A stretch of DNA of 64,000 nucleotides from Acidimicrobiaceae bacterium (lineage in GTDB: Bacteria; Actinomycetota; Acidimicrobiia; Acidimicrobiales; Ilumatobacteraceae). Below, piece by piece: positions 16,564 to 25,451 of the stretch (positions within the stretch are counted from its first letter, which is position 1; the number at the start of each line of letters is the position of its first letter). The translations under genes were made by a program, and so were the position numbers. The stretch lies in NCBI GenBank assembly GCA_024641005.1, contig JAHEDX010000001.1, positions 45,625 to 109,624 of the forward strand, given 5' to 3'. The notes beneath the pieces are model-generated. The model was not told where the DNA came from. It saw only the letters and a list, made by a program, of their open reading frames with translations, and made no database searches.

Positions 16564-18084
16564 GTGGAGCAGCTCTCGCACAGCCAGGTGATGCGCGTGC
16601 TGTACGGCCTCATGTCGGGAATGTTCCTGGCCGCGGTCGAGTCGACGATCGTCGCCACCGCGGCACCGACGATCGTCGAGGACCTCGGCGGCATCAACCT
16701 GATCAGCTGGATGTTCACGGCGTACATGCTGACGACGACCGTGAGTTCGGCCCTGTGGGGCAAGCTCAGCGACCTGGTCGGTCGACGGCCGACCTACCTC
16801 GCCGCGATCACGATCTTCATCGCGGGTTCGCTGCTGTGCGGCATCTCCCAGAACATGGTGCAGCTCATCGTGTTCCGCGGCGTGCAAGGAATCGGCGGTG
16901 GCGGTCTCACGGCGCTGAGCTTCACGATCATGGCCGACGTGTTGGCGCCCCGGCAGCGTGGTCGCTACGTCGGCTACTTCTCGGCCACGTTCGCTGCCGG
17001 GAGCGTGATCGGCCCACTCGTGGGCGGGTTCCTCGTCGACGCCTTCCACTGGCGCGTCGTGTTCCTGCTCAACCTGCCGTTGGGGATGATCGCCATGGTG
17101 GTCTCGGCGAGTGCGCTGCGCGGTGTCGGCGGGCGACGGGAGGCGAAACTCGACATCGCCGGCGCGCTGACGTTGTCCGGTTCGATCGTGTGCCTGCTGC
17201 TCGCCGCGGTGTGGGGCGGCAACGTCTACGGGTGGGCGTCCCCGACGATCGTCGCGCTGCTCGTCGGGTCCGTGGTGCTCGGGGTCGGCTTCGTCATGGT
17301 CGAGCAACGCGCGGCGGAACCCGTGATCGCGATGCGGCTGCTCACCAATCGCACGCTGGTGATGTCGATGGTCATCGCTGCGTTGACATCGATCCCGTTC
17401 CAGGCAGCGATCGTCTTCTTGCCGTTGTTCCTCCAGACGGTGCACGGTGACAGCGTCAGCGGGTCGGGGCTGCAACTCGCTCCGTTGATGGTGATGATGA
17501 GCGTCGGTTCGATCTGGGCCGGCCGACGGGTGTCGGACACCGGCCGATATCGGGCGCTGTTGCTGGGAGGGCTGGTGCTGTTCCTGCTCGTGACGGTCTG
17601 GATCTCGACGCTCGCCACGGCGACATCCACGGCGACGGTGCTGTTGATGATGGTGTCGTTGGGCTTGGCGTTCGGCATCGTGTCTCCGATCATCAACGTG
17701 ACGGCCCAGAACGCGATGCCAGTGGCGGATCTCGGCGCGGCGAGTTCTGCGCTGATGACGTTCCGGGCGCTCGGGGCGACGTTGGGGATCGCCGGGGTGG
17801 GTTCGATCCTGTTGACGCGGTTGCGCTCGGGCGTGGCGGAACTCCCCGGCAGCGAGGGGCTCGACATCGGTGCGCTCGCCTCCGGGCCGGACACGATCGC
17901 CCAGCTGGACGAACCGTTGAGGTCGGGGGTGATCGATGCGATGAGCCACTCGATCGCCACCGCGATGAGCGTCGGCATCCCACTCCTCGTGATCGCCCTC
18001 GTGGCGTGGTATTTCCTCCCAGAACTACCGCTCAGGGATCACACCGACATCGAAGTCACGAAAGGTGCCAGGCACGTTTCGTAA
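16564..18084 (+). CDS. MFS transporter, DHA2 (EmrB/QacA-like) family
   Basis: Membrane exporter of 506 residues with about 14 predicted transmembrane segments. Motif A is GKLSDLVGRRPTYL (about residues 66-79), motif C is GSVIGPLVGGFL, and the DHA2-typical WRVVFLLNLPLG follows. It likely exports substrate or toxic intermediates by proton antiport. The GTG start follows operator site 6. Its last codons (TKGARHVS) and TAA stop lie inside the palindromic repeat at 18058, so the repeat contributes the protein's C-terminal tail. Confidence 0.93.
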   Translation: MEQLSHSQVMRVLYGLMSGMFLAAVESTIVATAAPTIVEDLGGINLISWMFTAYMLTTTVSSALWGKLSDLVGRRPTYLAAITIFIAGSLLCGISQNMVQLIVFRGVQGIGGGGLTALSFTIMADVLAPRQRGRYVGYFSATFAAGSVIGPLVGGFLVDAFHWRVVFLLNLPLGMIAMVVSASALRGVGGRREAKLDIAGALTLSGSIVCLLLAAVWGGNVYGWASPTIVALLVGSVVLGVGFVMVEQRAAEPVIAMRLLTNRTLVMSMVIAALTSIPFQAAIVFLPLFLQTVHGDSVSGSGLQLAPLMVMMSVGSIWAGRRVSDTGRYRALLLGGLVLFLLVTVWISTLATATSTATVLLMMVSLGLAFGIVSPIINVTAQNAMPVADLGAASSALMTFRALGATLGIAGVGSILLTRLRSGVAELPGSEGLDIGALASGPDTIAQLDEPLRSGVIDAMSHSIATAMSVGIPLLVIALVAWYFLPELPLRDHTDIEVTKGARHVS

Positions 18085-18112
18085 CTGACGAAACGTGCCT
18101 GGCACCTTTCGT
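18058..18112. repeat. Palindromic repeat, locus c (mirror-image doublet)
   Basis: Two 25-bp copies (18058-18082 and 18088-18112) separated by AACTG. Each has one arm mismatch (GG for CG), but the second copy is the exact reverse complement of the first, so the whole 55 bp can fold as one long hairpin. It contains the MFS stop and ends 3 bp from the stop of the convergent P450. Confidence 0.95.
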
Positions 18113-18115
18113 CAG

Positions 18116-19342
18116 TCAGGGCCAGCTGAGGGTGAGATCCTTGACGTGGCGCAGGCCTGGCGGGAACTCGAGTTCCTCGTGGCCGGGCTTGATGCCGTAC
18201 TCGGGGATCCGCTTGTGCCATTCGGCGAGCGCGATCCGCAGTTCGCGGCGAGCCAGATGGGACCCGAGGCAACGATGGACACCGGCGCCGAATGCGATGT
18301 GGCGGTTGCTCTCGCGGTCGAAGCGGACCTCGTCACCGTCGGGGAACTCGGCCGGGTCGATGTTCGCGGCCCCGTAGCTGACCGTGACCGCCGTACCGGC
18401 AGGGAGCACGGTGCCATCTGGCATCGTCACCTCCTCGGTCGAAACCCGTGGCACACCGAAGGGAACCGGAGTCTCGTAGCGGAGCATCTCCTCGACGGCG
18501 GTCGGGATGATGGAGGGATCGTCGACGATCTTCTGCCGGTCCTCGGGATGGGCAGCCAGATAGGCGAACATGCAGGTCAACGAGTCGCTCACGGTGTCGA
18601 GCCCCGCGATCAGGAACAGGAAGCAGAGGTCGAGGATCTCCTCGCGGGTCATCTTCTCGCCGTCGACCTCGGCAGTCGTGAAGTGAGTGAGGATGTCATC
18701 GGTCGGGTTCGCCTCGCGCTCGTCGAGGGCGGCGTTGAAGTAGTCGTAGATCTTCGGACCGGTGTCGTTGAGCACGCCGAACCGGGCCATCATGTCGGTG
18801 GTCGCGTTCGGGTCGAACTTCTCCGGGTGCAGGATGCCGTCGCGCAACGCCATGAACGTGTCGAGTTCTTCCCACGGCATGCCCATCAAACCCAGGAACA
18901 CCGCTGACGGGAACAGGTCGGCGATCTCGTCGGTGAAGTTGCATTCGCCACGCTCGATGAAGGCATCCATGAAGTGGTTGAACCGCTCGGCGATGTCGGC
19001 CTCCAGCGCATCCATGCGCTTGGGCGCAAACAGCGGATCGAGGATCTTGCGGTACTTCGAGTGCTTGGGCGGGTCGACGTTGAGCGGGATCAGCGGCCGA
19101 ACGTTGCCGAGCGGCATCATCACCTCCGACGAGAACAGTTCATGGTGCTTGAGGACGAACTCGGTGTTCTCGCGAGCGAACGAGAACGCCGCTCCGTCCA
19201 TCGGGCACAGCAGCGGTTGCTCTCGGATCATCCGCAGGTAGTCCTGTTGAGGGCAGGCGTTCGACACGTGATCGTGCATGTGCATCTGGGAATACATGCC
19301 GGCGCGCAGCTCGGGCGGCAATGTCATCGGGTCGATTTCCAT
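18116..19342 (-). CDS. Cytochrome P450
   Basis: P450 of 408 residues: I-helix AGLDTVSDS, K-helix EEMLRYETP, heme loop FGAGVHRCLG with Cys358. ATG 19342 has AGGAGA upstream. It is the last gene of a minus-strand cluster that also holds an SDR, a 3Fe-4S ferredoxin and a second P450. The two P450s may share the ferredoxin at 20194 or act in sequence on one substrate. Confidence 0.95.
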   Translation of the reverse strand: MEIDPMTLPPELRAGMYSQMHMHDHVSNACPQQDYLRMIREQPLLCPMDGAAFSFARENTEFVLKHHELFSSEVMMPLGNVRPLIPLNVDPPKHSKYRKILDPLFAPKRMDALEADIAERFNHFMDAFIERGECNFTDEIADLFPSAVFLGLMGMPWEELDTFMALRDGILHPEKFDPNATTDMMARFGVLNDTGPKIYDYFNAALDEREANPTDDILTHFTTAEVDGEKMTREEILDLCFLFLIAGLDTVSDSLTCMFAYLAAHPEDRQKIVDDPSIIPTAVEEMLRYETPVPFGVPRVSTEEVTMPDGTVLPAGTAVTVSYGAANIDPAEFPDGDEVRFDRESNRHIAFGAGVHRCLGSHLARRELRIALAEWHKRIPEYGIKPGHEELEFPPGLRHVKDLTLSWP

Positions 19343-19448
19343 GGTCGGTCTCCTGGGTTCTTGGGGATGTGTCAGTCGATGATGACGGCGAACAGAGTGG
19401 CAGCCTGGTCGAAGGGGTGGAACGACACGTCGGCCGTCGCGTCGGATG

Positions 19449-20189
19449 TCACGGAATGGTGGCCTCGACGAGCTCGGGATTGCCGACGACCTCCTCGGCG
19501 CGGTCACGTTTCTGGTACATGTCCCAGTACACGTCGGCGATGTCGTCGGGGTCGATCAACAGCGGTTCGAGGATCGCGCGCACCTCGGCGGGTGCGGCGA
19601 GGATCTCGTCGCCGGTGGTGCTGCGCAGGATCAGCCCGGCAACCGTGACCGTGCCCGCATAGATACCTTTGCCGGCCAGAGCCCGGTTGAGCACGTAGGC
19701 GTAGTTGCGTTGGGCCGCAAGGGCGATCCCGGCATTGGCGTGCGTGGTCACCGGATGACGCGACGAATACCCACCCGTGTAGAGCAGCGCCCCTTCCCCG
19801 CGGGCGAGCATGCCCGGGAGAACCGCCTGGGTGGCCTCGATCGGCCCGAGCACCGTGTAATCGAGCTGATGCATGACGCTCTCGACGTCGACGTCCTCGG
19901 GGAGCTTCAGCTCGGCGCCCTTCGGCGTCGGCAGATAAGCGAGCACGTCGATCGATCCGGTAGCTCGTTCGAGGTCGCCCAGCGCGGCGCGCAGCGTCGG
20001 ACGGTCGAGCACGTCGGCGGCGTGAGCGCTGGCCGGGATGCCTTCCAGCGCCAGCTCGGCCGCCATCGCGTCGATCCGGTCGGCGTTACGGGCCAACAGC
20101 CCGACGTGGAAACCCTCGCGTCCGAACCGGCGCGCCATCGACGTGCCGAGACCCGGGCCGGCGCCGACGATTGCGATGGTCTTCGTCAT
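19449..20189 (-). CDS. Atypical SDR-fold protein lacking YxxxK
   Basis: Rossmann-fold protein of 246 residues with VGAGPGLG at the N-terminus and LARNADR as nucleotide-binding features. In the usual active-site region the sequence reads HANAGIALAAQRNYAYVLNR, so the Tyr and Lys of YxxxK are absent. It lies 5 bp after the ferredoxin gene in the P450 cluster. It may bind a dinucleotide without classical SDR catalysis, or use other residues. Confidence 0.78.
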   Translation of the reverse strand: MTKTIAIVGAGPGLGTSMARRFGREGFHVGLLARNADRIDAMAAELALEGIPASAHAADVLDRPTLRAALGDLERATGSIDVLAYLPTPKGAELKLPEDVDVESVMHQLDYTVLGPIEATQAVLPGMLARGEGALLYTGGYSSRHPVTTHANAGIALAAQRNYAYVLNRALAGKGIYAGTVTVAGLILRSTTGDEILAAPAEVRAILEPLLIDPDDIADVYWDMYQKRDRAEEVVGNPELVEATIP

Positions 20190-20193
20190 CGCG

Positions 20194-20388
20194 TCAGTCC
20201 TCGACGACGATCGCCTGCTCGGGGCAGGTGAGGGCCGCTCGCTTGGCCGACTCGATCACCTCGGTGGTGAATTCCGTGACGATCACGTAGGAGTGTCCGT
20301 CCTCGTCCCGCAACCCGAACACGTCGGGCGCTGCCATCGCACACAGCGTGTGGCCTTGGCAGATGTCTTCGTCAACATGTACTCGCAT
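20194..20388 (-). CDS. 3Fe-4S ferredoxin, P450-associated
   Basis: Ferredoxin of 64 residues with Cys10, Cys16 and Cys55 in the same pattern as the ferredoxin at 2978. The start is the ATG at 20388, which gives the conserved MRVHVDEDIC opening. It sits 5 bp after the P450 stop and 4 bp before the SDR start. It is the likely electron donor for the P450 at 20394 and perhaps the one at 18116. Confidence 0.92.
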   Translation of the reverse strand: MRVHVDEDICQGHTLCAMAAPDVFGLRDEDGHSYVIVTEFTTEVIESAKRAALTCPEQAIVVED

Positions 20389-20393
20389 GGTGC

Positions 20394-21734
20394 TCAGCTC
20401 CCCGCCGCCGCAGCGGCCTCGGTCTCGGCTTCGTCGTCGAGTCGGGCCTGCCACAGGATCATGGTCTCGGCCAGACCGGGGCCGCGACGCGCACCGGGCT
20501 CGAACACGGTCGGCATGTGTTTGTTGCCGTTGATGACTCCGATCGTCGCGTAACGCTCGGTGCCGTCATAATCGATCGCGTAGTCGGGGATCCGTTGCAG
20601 TGCCTCCCACATGATCGTCTTGAACTGCATCCGAGCGATGTTCGAGCCGATGCACCGATGGTTGCCCAGCCCGAAAGCAGCATGGCGGTTGGGGAACCGG
20701 TCGAGCTGCACGGTGTCGGGCTCGGGGAAGTACTTGGGGTCACGGTTGGGCATCGCGAACGACAGCAGCACCCGGTCACCCTTGGAGAACTTGTATCCGG
20801 CAACTTCGCAGTCCTGCGTGACGGTGCGGGCATCGCCCTGTGACGGGCTGAAGTAGCGCAGGAATTCCTCGGTGGCGCTGTCGAGCAGCGCATGATCGGC
20901 GAGCAGGCGAGCCTTCTGGTCGGGGTGCTCGGCGAGCCAGCGCCACACGCTCGACGTGAACGCGGTCGTCGTGTCGAAGCCGCCACCGATGACGAGGAAC
21001 ACCGTTCCGATGATGCCGGCATCGTCGAGCGGTTCGCCGTTGACTTCTGCGTCGAGCAGGGCCTTGATGATCCCCGGGCGAGGGTTGTCCCTGGCGGCCG
21101 CGACCGCGCCCATCAGGTCCATCACCATGTTGAGGCCCATCTGCTGGACTCGAGGCAGGTCGGGGCTGTCGGGCGGCGTGTACACCATCGCGTGGGTGGG
21201 CTCGCAGTAGACCTCCCACGACGAGAGCGGCAGACCGAGCATCGCCATCGTCAGGATCGCCGGCACGATGTTGACGAGATCATCGACGAAGTCGAACCGG
21301 CCCGACTCGATCACGTCGTCGATGCACGCGTGCGTGAAGTCGCGGATCAACGGCTCCCACTTCTCCATCGCGGCCGGCGACAGATAGGGGTTGAGCACCC
21401 GGCGGAAATCGAGTTGCACGGGAGGGTCCATCTCGAGGAATCCGGCAGTTACCTGTGGTTGCGTGTCGGGAATCTGGATCCCCCTGAACATGCCCTCGGG
21501 GTCGACGGTGTCCTTGACGGCCGAGAACAGGTCGGGGCGCTTGTACATCGCGCTCACCTCGTCGAGGGCGGTCACGACCCAGTAACCGCCGTGGTACTCG
21601 CTCCACGTGACCGGGCACTTGCCGCGCAGCTCGTGACTGCGTTCGGCCATGTTCGCCTGGTAGTCGGGGGAGTGCTGGTCGAAATCGACGACGATTCGAC
21701 CGTCCTCATACGGGCATGTCGCTGTATCGGTCAT
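20394..21734 (-). CDS. Cytochrome P450
   Basis: P450 of 446 residues, somewhat long owing to an acidic Ala/Glu-rich C-terminal tail. The I-helix motif is GGGFDTTT, with Phe where Gly-x-Asp normally has a variable residue. The K-helix is EEFLRYFSP and the heme loop FGLGNHRCIG carries Cys361. It resembles the ferredoxin-linked P450 at 3177 in its N-terminal DFDQHSP opening. It is followed by its ferredoxin 5 bp downstream. Confidence 0.95.
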   Translation of the reverse strand: MTDTATCPYEDGRIVVDFDQHSPDYQANMAERSHELRGKCPVTWSEYHGGYWVVTALDEVSAMYKRPDLFSAVKDTVDPEGMFRGIQIPDTQPQVTAGFLEMDPPVQLDFRRVLNPYLSPAAMEKWEPLIRDFTHACIDDVIESGRFDFVDDLVNIVPAILTMAMLGLPLSSWEVYCEPTHAMVYTPPDSPDLPRVQQMGLNMVMDLMGAVAAARDNPRPGIIKALLDAEVNGEPLDDAGIIGTVFLVIGGGFDTTTAFTSSVWRWLAEHPDQKARLLADHALLDSATEEFLRYFSPSQGDARTVTQDCEVAGYKFSKGDRVLLSFAMPNRDPKYFPEPDTVQLDRFPNRHAAFGLGNHRCIGSNIARMQFKTIMWEALQRIPDYAIDYDGTERYATIGVINGNKHMPTVFEPGARRGPGLAETMILWQARLDDEAETEAAAAAGS

Positions 21735-21747
21735 GGTGTGTGCTCCT

Positions 21748-22146
21748 TCAGCCGTTCGCGACAACGCGTCGCGGGGTGAGTTCGACGATCACGCGACCGT
21801 CCTTGGATGCGGGAAAGGTCTCGAAATCCTTCCCGTAGTGGGAGATGATCCGACGCATCATCTTCAGTCCGGGATCGGGGCTGAGCTCGACGTCGCAGCG
21901 CACTTCGAGGGTGCGATACGGGTTGGTGGGATCCATGACGAACACCGTCGCCACAGGACGCGCCGACATGTTCTTCGCCTTCTGGCGTTCGTCGATCAGC
22001 GATGTTCGGATGATGCCGTCGTCGTCGAGCATGACCCAGACGGCGGTGGTCTGTGGTCGTCCGCTGGCACCGATCGTCGAGAGCGCGACGACGTTGCGAT
22101 CGAGCAGATCAGCGTGGGAGTCGGGGATGGGTGCGGTGTCGTTCAC
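21748..22146 (-). CDS. PPOX-class split-barrel protein, probably F420-dependent
   Basis: Single-domain protein of 132 residues: VVALSTIGASGRPQTTAVW first strands, RTSLIDERQKAKN, and ARPVATVFVMDP. This matches the short F420-binding split-barrel proteins of actinobacteria that reduce activated double bonds or quinone-like compounds. It lies between an SDR and a P450 in the same transcript direction (13 bp to the P450). Confidence 0.8.
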   Translation of the reverse strand: MNDTAPIPDSHADLLDRNVVALSTIGASGRPQTTAVWVMLDDDGIIRTSLIDERQKAKNMSARPVATVFVMDPTNPYRTLEVRCDVELSPDPGLKMMRRIISHYGKDFETFPASKDGRVIVELTPRRVVANG

Positions 22147-22155
22147 GATGGTCTC

Positions 22156-22926
22156 TCACAAACCTGCGATGGCATTGCCGTTGATGGTGAATCCACCGTC
22201 GGCGGTGACGAGCGAACCGGTGACGAAGACGGACTCGTCGGAGGCCAACCAGGTGGCGCAATAGGCGATGTCGGACGGAATGCCGAGCCGGGTCAGATGG
22301 CCGGGGCCGACGCCGACCCCCGTGTCGGCCTTGTGTGCGATCACGCGGCCGACGATGATCGTGTTGACCCGGATGTTGTGCTCGGAGTTCTCGACGGCCA
22401 GGGTTCGGGTGATCGAGTTGATCGCTCCCTTGGCGGCGCCGTAGGCAGCGAAACCGGACAGGCCGACGACCGACTGTGCGGACGAGATGTTGATGACGCT
22501 GCCGCCGCCCGCAGCGATCAGGTGCGGGATGCCGTATTTGCAGGCCCAGAACACATTGCCCGTGAGCGTTCCGGTGATGATCCGGTCCCACTCCTCGGTC
22601 GTGTAGTCGATCAGCGGCTTGACCTGGGTGCTGACCGCATCGGTCGGGGCCGCATTGTTGACCAGGATGTCGAGCTTGCCGAATCGTTCGGCGACACCGT
22701 TCATCACCGATCGGACGCTGTTCTCGTCGGTGATGTCGAGCGCGAAGAACTCAGCCTCGCCGCCGGCGTCACGAATACCGGCGACGACCTTCTCGCCGCG
22801 ATCGACCGTTCGGCCTGTCACCGCCACCTTGGCGCCCTCGGCCGCGAACATCTCGGCGGTGGTTCGGCCGATCCCGCGGGTCGAGCCGCTGATGATTGCG
22901 ACCTTGCCATCGAGCCGTGCGGTCAT
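22156..22926 (-). CDS. SDR family oxidoreductase
   Basis: SDR of 256 residues: SGSTRGIG, NNAAPTD, Ser in NISSAQSV, AYGAAKGA, C-terminal VTADGGFTI. Its ATG overlaps the stop of the preceding DapB-like gene (ATGA), indicating translational coupling. It may act on the same intermediate as the neighbouring P450s. Confidence 0.9.
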   Translation of the reverse strand: MTARLDGKVAIISGSTRGIGRTTAEMFAAEGAKVAVTGRTVDRGEKVVAGIRDAGGEAEFFALDITDENSVRSVMNGVAERFGKLDILVNNAAPTDAVSTQVKPLIDYTTEEWDRIITGTLTGNVFWACKYGIPHLIAAGGGSVINISSAQSVVGLSGFAAYGAAKGAINSITRTLAVENSEHNIRVNTIIVGRVIAHKADTGVGVGPGHLTRLGIPSDIAYCATWLASDESVFVTGSLVTADGGFTINGNAIAGL

Positions 22927-24008
22927 GAAGTTGCTCCTGTTCCGCCGACGAGTCGGCCCGTTCCGGTGATGAGGGGGAGATCGAAGACCGAGTGCACGCC
23001 GGGCGTGGCGTCGACCACGAGCGGGATCGCATTGATCGCCCGCATCGCGGTGATGCCGAAACCGCCCGCGAGGTGATCGCCGTTGGCCGCCGTGAACTCG
23101 ATCTCGCAGTCGATTCGTGGATCGCCTTCGATGACCACCCGGTAGGCATCGTTGCGTAGCGGTCGCGGCCAATCGGGTGCGAGATCCTCTCTGGCGCGGG
23201 TGACGTGGTGGACCGAGATCAGACTCTCGCCGCCCACGATCGCGGCGATCTCGAATCGCATGCCGGCGATCGTTCCCTGGTCGATCGTGCGCCCCTGGTA
23301 GGGGAACGTCTCGGGGGAGGCGAGCATCTCGTGGCTCGAGGTGATCTCGTCGACCGTGACGCCCAGCTGTTCGGCGATCATCGCCAGTACCCCGCCCCAG
23401 CTGGCGCGCAGGCCGTCGGGGTGTACGAGCGGTGTGATCGTGTCGATCGGGAGCCCGAAACCGACCTGTTCGAACGCGACCAGGTCGCTCTGGCCGCCCG
23501 ACTCATAGGTCGCCATCTCGTAGATCCGGATGCCGTCGATCCGGCGTCCGCAGCCGCTCAACACGACCGGCAGGAAGTCGCTGAACACGCCGGGGTCGAT
23601 GCCGGTCGAGAACAGTGAGCTGTCACCGGCGATGCATGCCGCTCGGAGCCGGGCGAGCACGTCGGGACGCGCAGAGCCGGGGTGGATCAGGGCGCCGACG
23701 GAGGTCGTGACGATGCTGACGCCCGATGCGAGGATGCGTTCGAAGTCGTTGATCGTCGCCTTGAGTCGGCCGTGTGTGGTGGCGAAATAGCTGACCACGT
23801 CGGGTTTCGAAGTGAGAGCCTGATCCAGATCCGTGGTGGCGATGACGCCCGTGTCGGGGTAGCCGATCAGGGCGCCGACATCACCCCCGGCCTTGGCCGG
23901 GTCGTGGACGACATGGCCCACGAGCTCGGTGTCGGGGTGGTCGATGATGCCGCGCAGGGCCTCCTGGCCGACCAAACCCGTGCCCACGTTGACCACTCTG
24001 ACGGTCAT
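22923..24008 (-). CDS. Dihydrodipicolinate reductase-like NAD(P)-dependent oxidoreductase
   Basis: Protein of 361 residues with N-terminal Rossmann motif VNVGTGLVGQEAL and a DapB-like C-terminal substrate domain. It resembles the 2,4-diaminopentanoate dehydrogenase-like proteins often found in actinobacterial catabolic clusters; those known to act on amines or ketones are few, so the substrate is open. It is first in a coupled unit with the SDR. A GACA-N3-TGTC repeat lies 17 bp upstream. Confidence 0.8.
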   Translation of the reverse strand: MTVRVVNVGTGLVGQEALRGIIDHPDTELVGHVVHDPAKAGGDVGALIGYPDTGVIATTDLDQALTSKPDVVSYFATTHGRLKATINDFERILASGVSIVTTSVGALIHPGSARPDVLARLRAACIAGDSSLFSTGIDPGVFSDFLPVVLSGCGRRIDGIRIYEMATYESGGQSDLVAFEQVGFGLPIDTITPLVHPDGLRASWGGVLAMIAEQLGVTVDEITSSHEMLASPETFPYQGRTIDQGTIAGMRFEIAAIVGGESLISVHHVTRAREDLAPDWPRPLRNDAYRVVIEGDPRIDCEIEFTAANGDHLAGGFGITAMRAINAIPLVVDATPGVHSVFDLPLITGTGRLVGGTGATS

Positions 24009-24024
24009 GTCCCCTCCCCTGTTC

Positions 24025-24041
24025 TGAGACAGAATGTCACA
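24025..24041. promoter_or_regulatory. Possible operator, TGAGACA-N3-TGTCACA
   Basis: Seven-base arms with one mismatch, 17 bp upstream of the DapB-like gene start. It shares the GACA-N3-TGTC core with 2043-2057. Confidence 0.35.
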
Positions 24042-24089
24042 GAGCGAAAGTTCGGTGCAACGCGGGGAACGGTGGGATCTGACCGATCA

Positions 24090-25373
24090 TTACTTGCTGC
24101 CGTGCTGGCCGGCGATTTCGGCCAGCTGGCGCGCGGTCATCGGCGTGCCCTTGCCGCGACCCATGCTGCGCAACGAGACGTCGACGTCGGCGGCTTCGGC
24201 CTTCAGCGCGCCGACCGTGCACTGTTCGCGAGGCCGGATCGAAAAGGGATCGAACTGGTAGATCTTCATCGCGTTGAGATGGGTGATCTTGTCGACCTCC
24301 TCGTCGGGCACGCCCTCGAGCGAGTGCGCCAGCAGATCGGCCGAGTGTGGCCACGTCGAATCGGAATGCGGGTAGTCGCACTCCCACGTCATCCGGTCGA
24401 TCCCGACCTTGTGGCGCAGGTCGATGCCTGCCCGGTCGTCGATGAAGCAGGTCGAGAAGTTGCGATGGAAGATCTCGGTGGGGGTCAGGCCGCCGAAATC
24501 GGCGCCGGTCCACGCCCGGTGATGGGCGTAGGTGTAATCCATGCGCTCGAGGGCGTACGGGATCCAGCCGGTGCCACCCTCCGACATGGCGATCATGATG
24601 TCGGGGAACTTGCGGCAGATCGGCGTCCACATCAGGTCGTTCAGGGCCAGGAACGAGTTCATCGGAGTGATCGCGATACTGACGTCGACGGGTGCGTCCA
24701 TGGATGTGACCGTCATCGACGATGACGAGCCGATGTGCATGCAGACCACGGTGCCGGTGTCTTGGCAGGCCTGGAAGAACGGGTCCCAGTAGTCGAGGTG
24801 CAGGCCCGGGAGGCCGAGCTTCTCGGGATTTTCGCTGAACGTGACCGAGTGGCATCCCTTGGCCGCCGTGCGTCGGATCTCGTCGGCCATGAGGTCGACG
24901 TCCCACAGCGGCATGATCGACATCGGGATGATGCGTTCGGGGTAGCTGCCTGCCCATTCGTCGATGTGCCAGTCGTTGTAGGCCCGCACGCAGGCGAGCG
25001 CGAGGTCCTTGTCGGTGGCGCGCAGGAAGAGTTGGCCGCAGAAGTGCACGAAGGTCGGGAAGTTGATCGACCCGAGCACACCGTTGGCGTTCATGTCGCG
25101 GATGCGCTCGTGGATGTCGTAGCAGCCGGGTCGCATCTGGTCGAAGCGGAGCGGGTTGAGGCCGTATTCCTCGGGCGGGCAGCCGGCGACGGCGTTGAGG
25201 CCCATGTTGGGCGCCCGATTGCCCTCGAACTCCCAGTACTGGCTGCCGTTGTCGTCTTCCTTCACCCTCGGCGCCTGATCGCGCCACTTCTCGGGAATGT
25301 GAGCATCGAACATCGTCGGCGGCTCGATCACGTGGTCGTCCACGCTCACGAGGATCATGTCGTTGGCATCCAT
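24090..25373 (-). CDS. Amidohydrolase family protein (amidohydrolase_2 type)
   Basis: TIM-barrel metal hydrolase of 427 residues: VDDHVIEPP at the N-terminus, metal-region His in CMHIGSSSSM, and ECDYPHSDSTWP near the C-terminus. It is closely similar to the protein at 36204 (shared MHIGSSS, IPMSIMPLWD-like and DYPHSDSTWP segments). Upstream lies operator-like site 7. It is probably a decarboxylase or C-C hydrolase acting on a ring-derived acid; the substrate is unknown. Confidence 0.88.
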   Translation of the reverse strand: MDANDMILVSVDDHVIEPPTMFDAHIPEKWRDQAPRVKEDDNGSQYWEFEGNRAPNMGLNAVAGCPPEEYGLNPLRFDQMRPGCYDIHERIRDMNANGVLGSINFPTFVHFCGQLFLRATDKDLALACVRAYNDWHIDEWAGSYPERIIPMSIMPLWDVDLMADEIRRTAAKGCHSVTFSENPEKLGLPGLHLDYWDPFFQACQDTGTVVCMHIGSSSSMTVTSMDAPVDVSIAITPMNSFLALNDLMWTPICRKFPDIMIAMSEGGTGWIPYALERMDYTYAHHRAWTGADFGGLTPTEIFHRNFSTCFIDDRAGIDLRHKVGIDRMTWECDYPHSDSTWPHSADLLAHSLEGVPDEEVDKITHLNAMKIYQFDPFSIRPREQCTVGALKAEAADVDVSLRSMGRGKGTPMTARQLAEIAGQHGSK

Positions 25374-25419
25374 GGGGGTCCCCTTCGTCGGCCGGCGGTG
25401 GTGCGGCTGAGATCGATAT

Positions 25420-25435
25420 CTGACGAAATCGTCAA
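25420..25435. promoter_or_regulatory. Operator-like inverted repeat (site 7)
   Basis: CTGACGAAATCGTCAA, 47 bp upstream of the amidohydrolase ATG, in the gap after the sulfatase stop. Confidence 0.6.
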
Positions 25436-25451
25436 GTTCGACTGTAGACGC

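Noticed and set aside
16486..17949. 487-codon minus-strand open frame rich in Arg and His
   Set aside because: It lies opposite the MFS transporter, and its composition is typical of antisense of hydrophobic codons.
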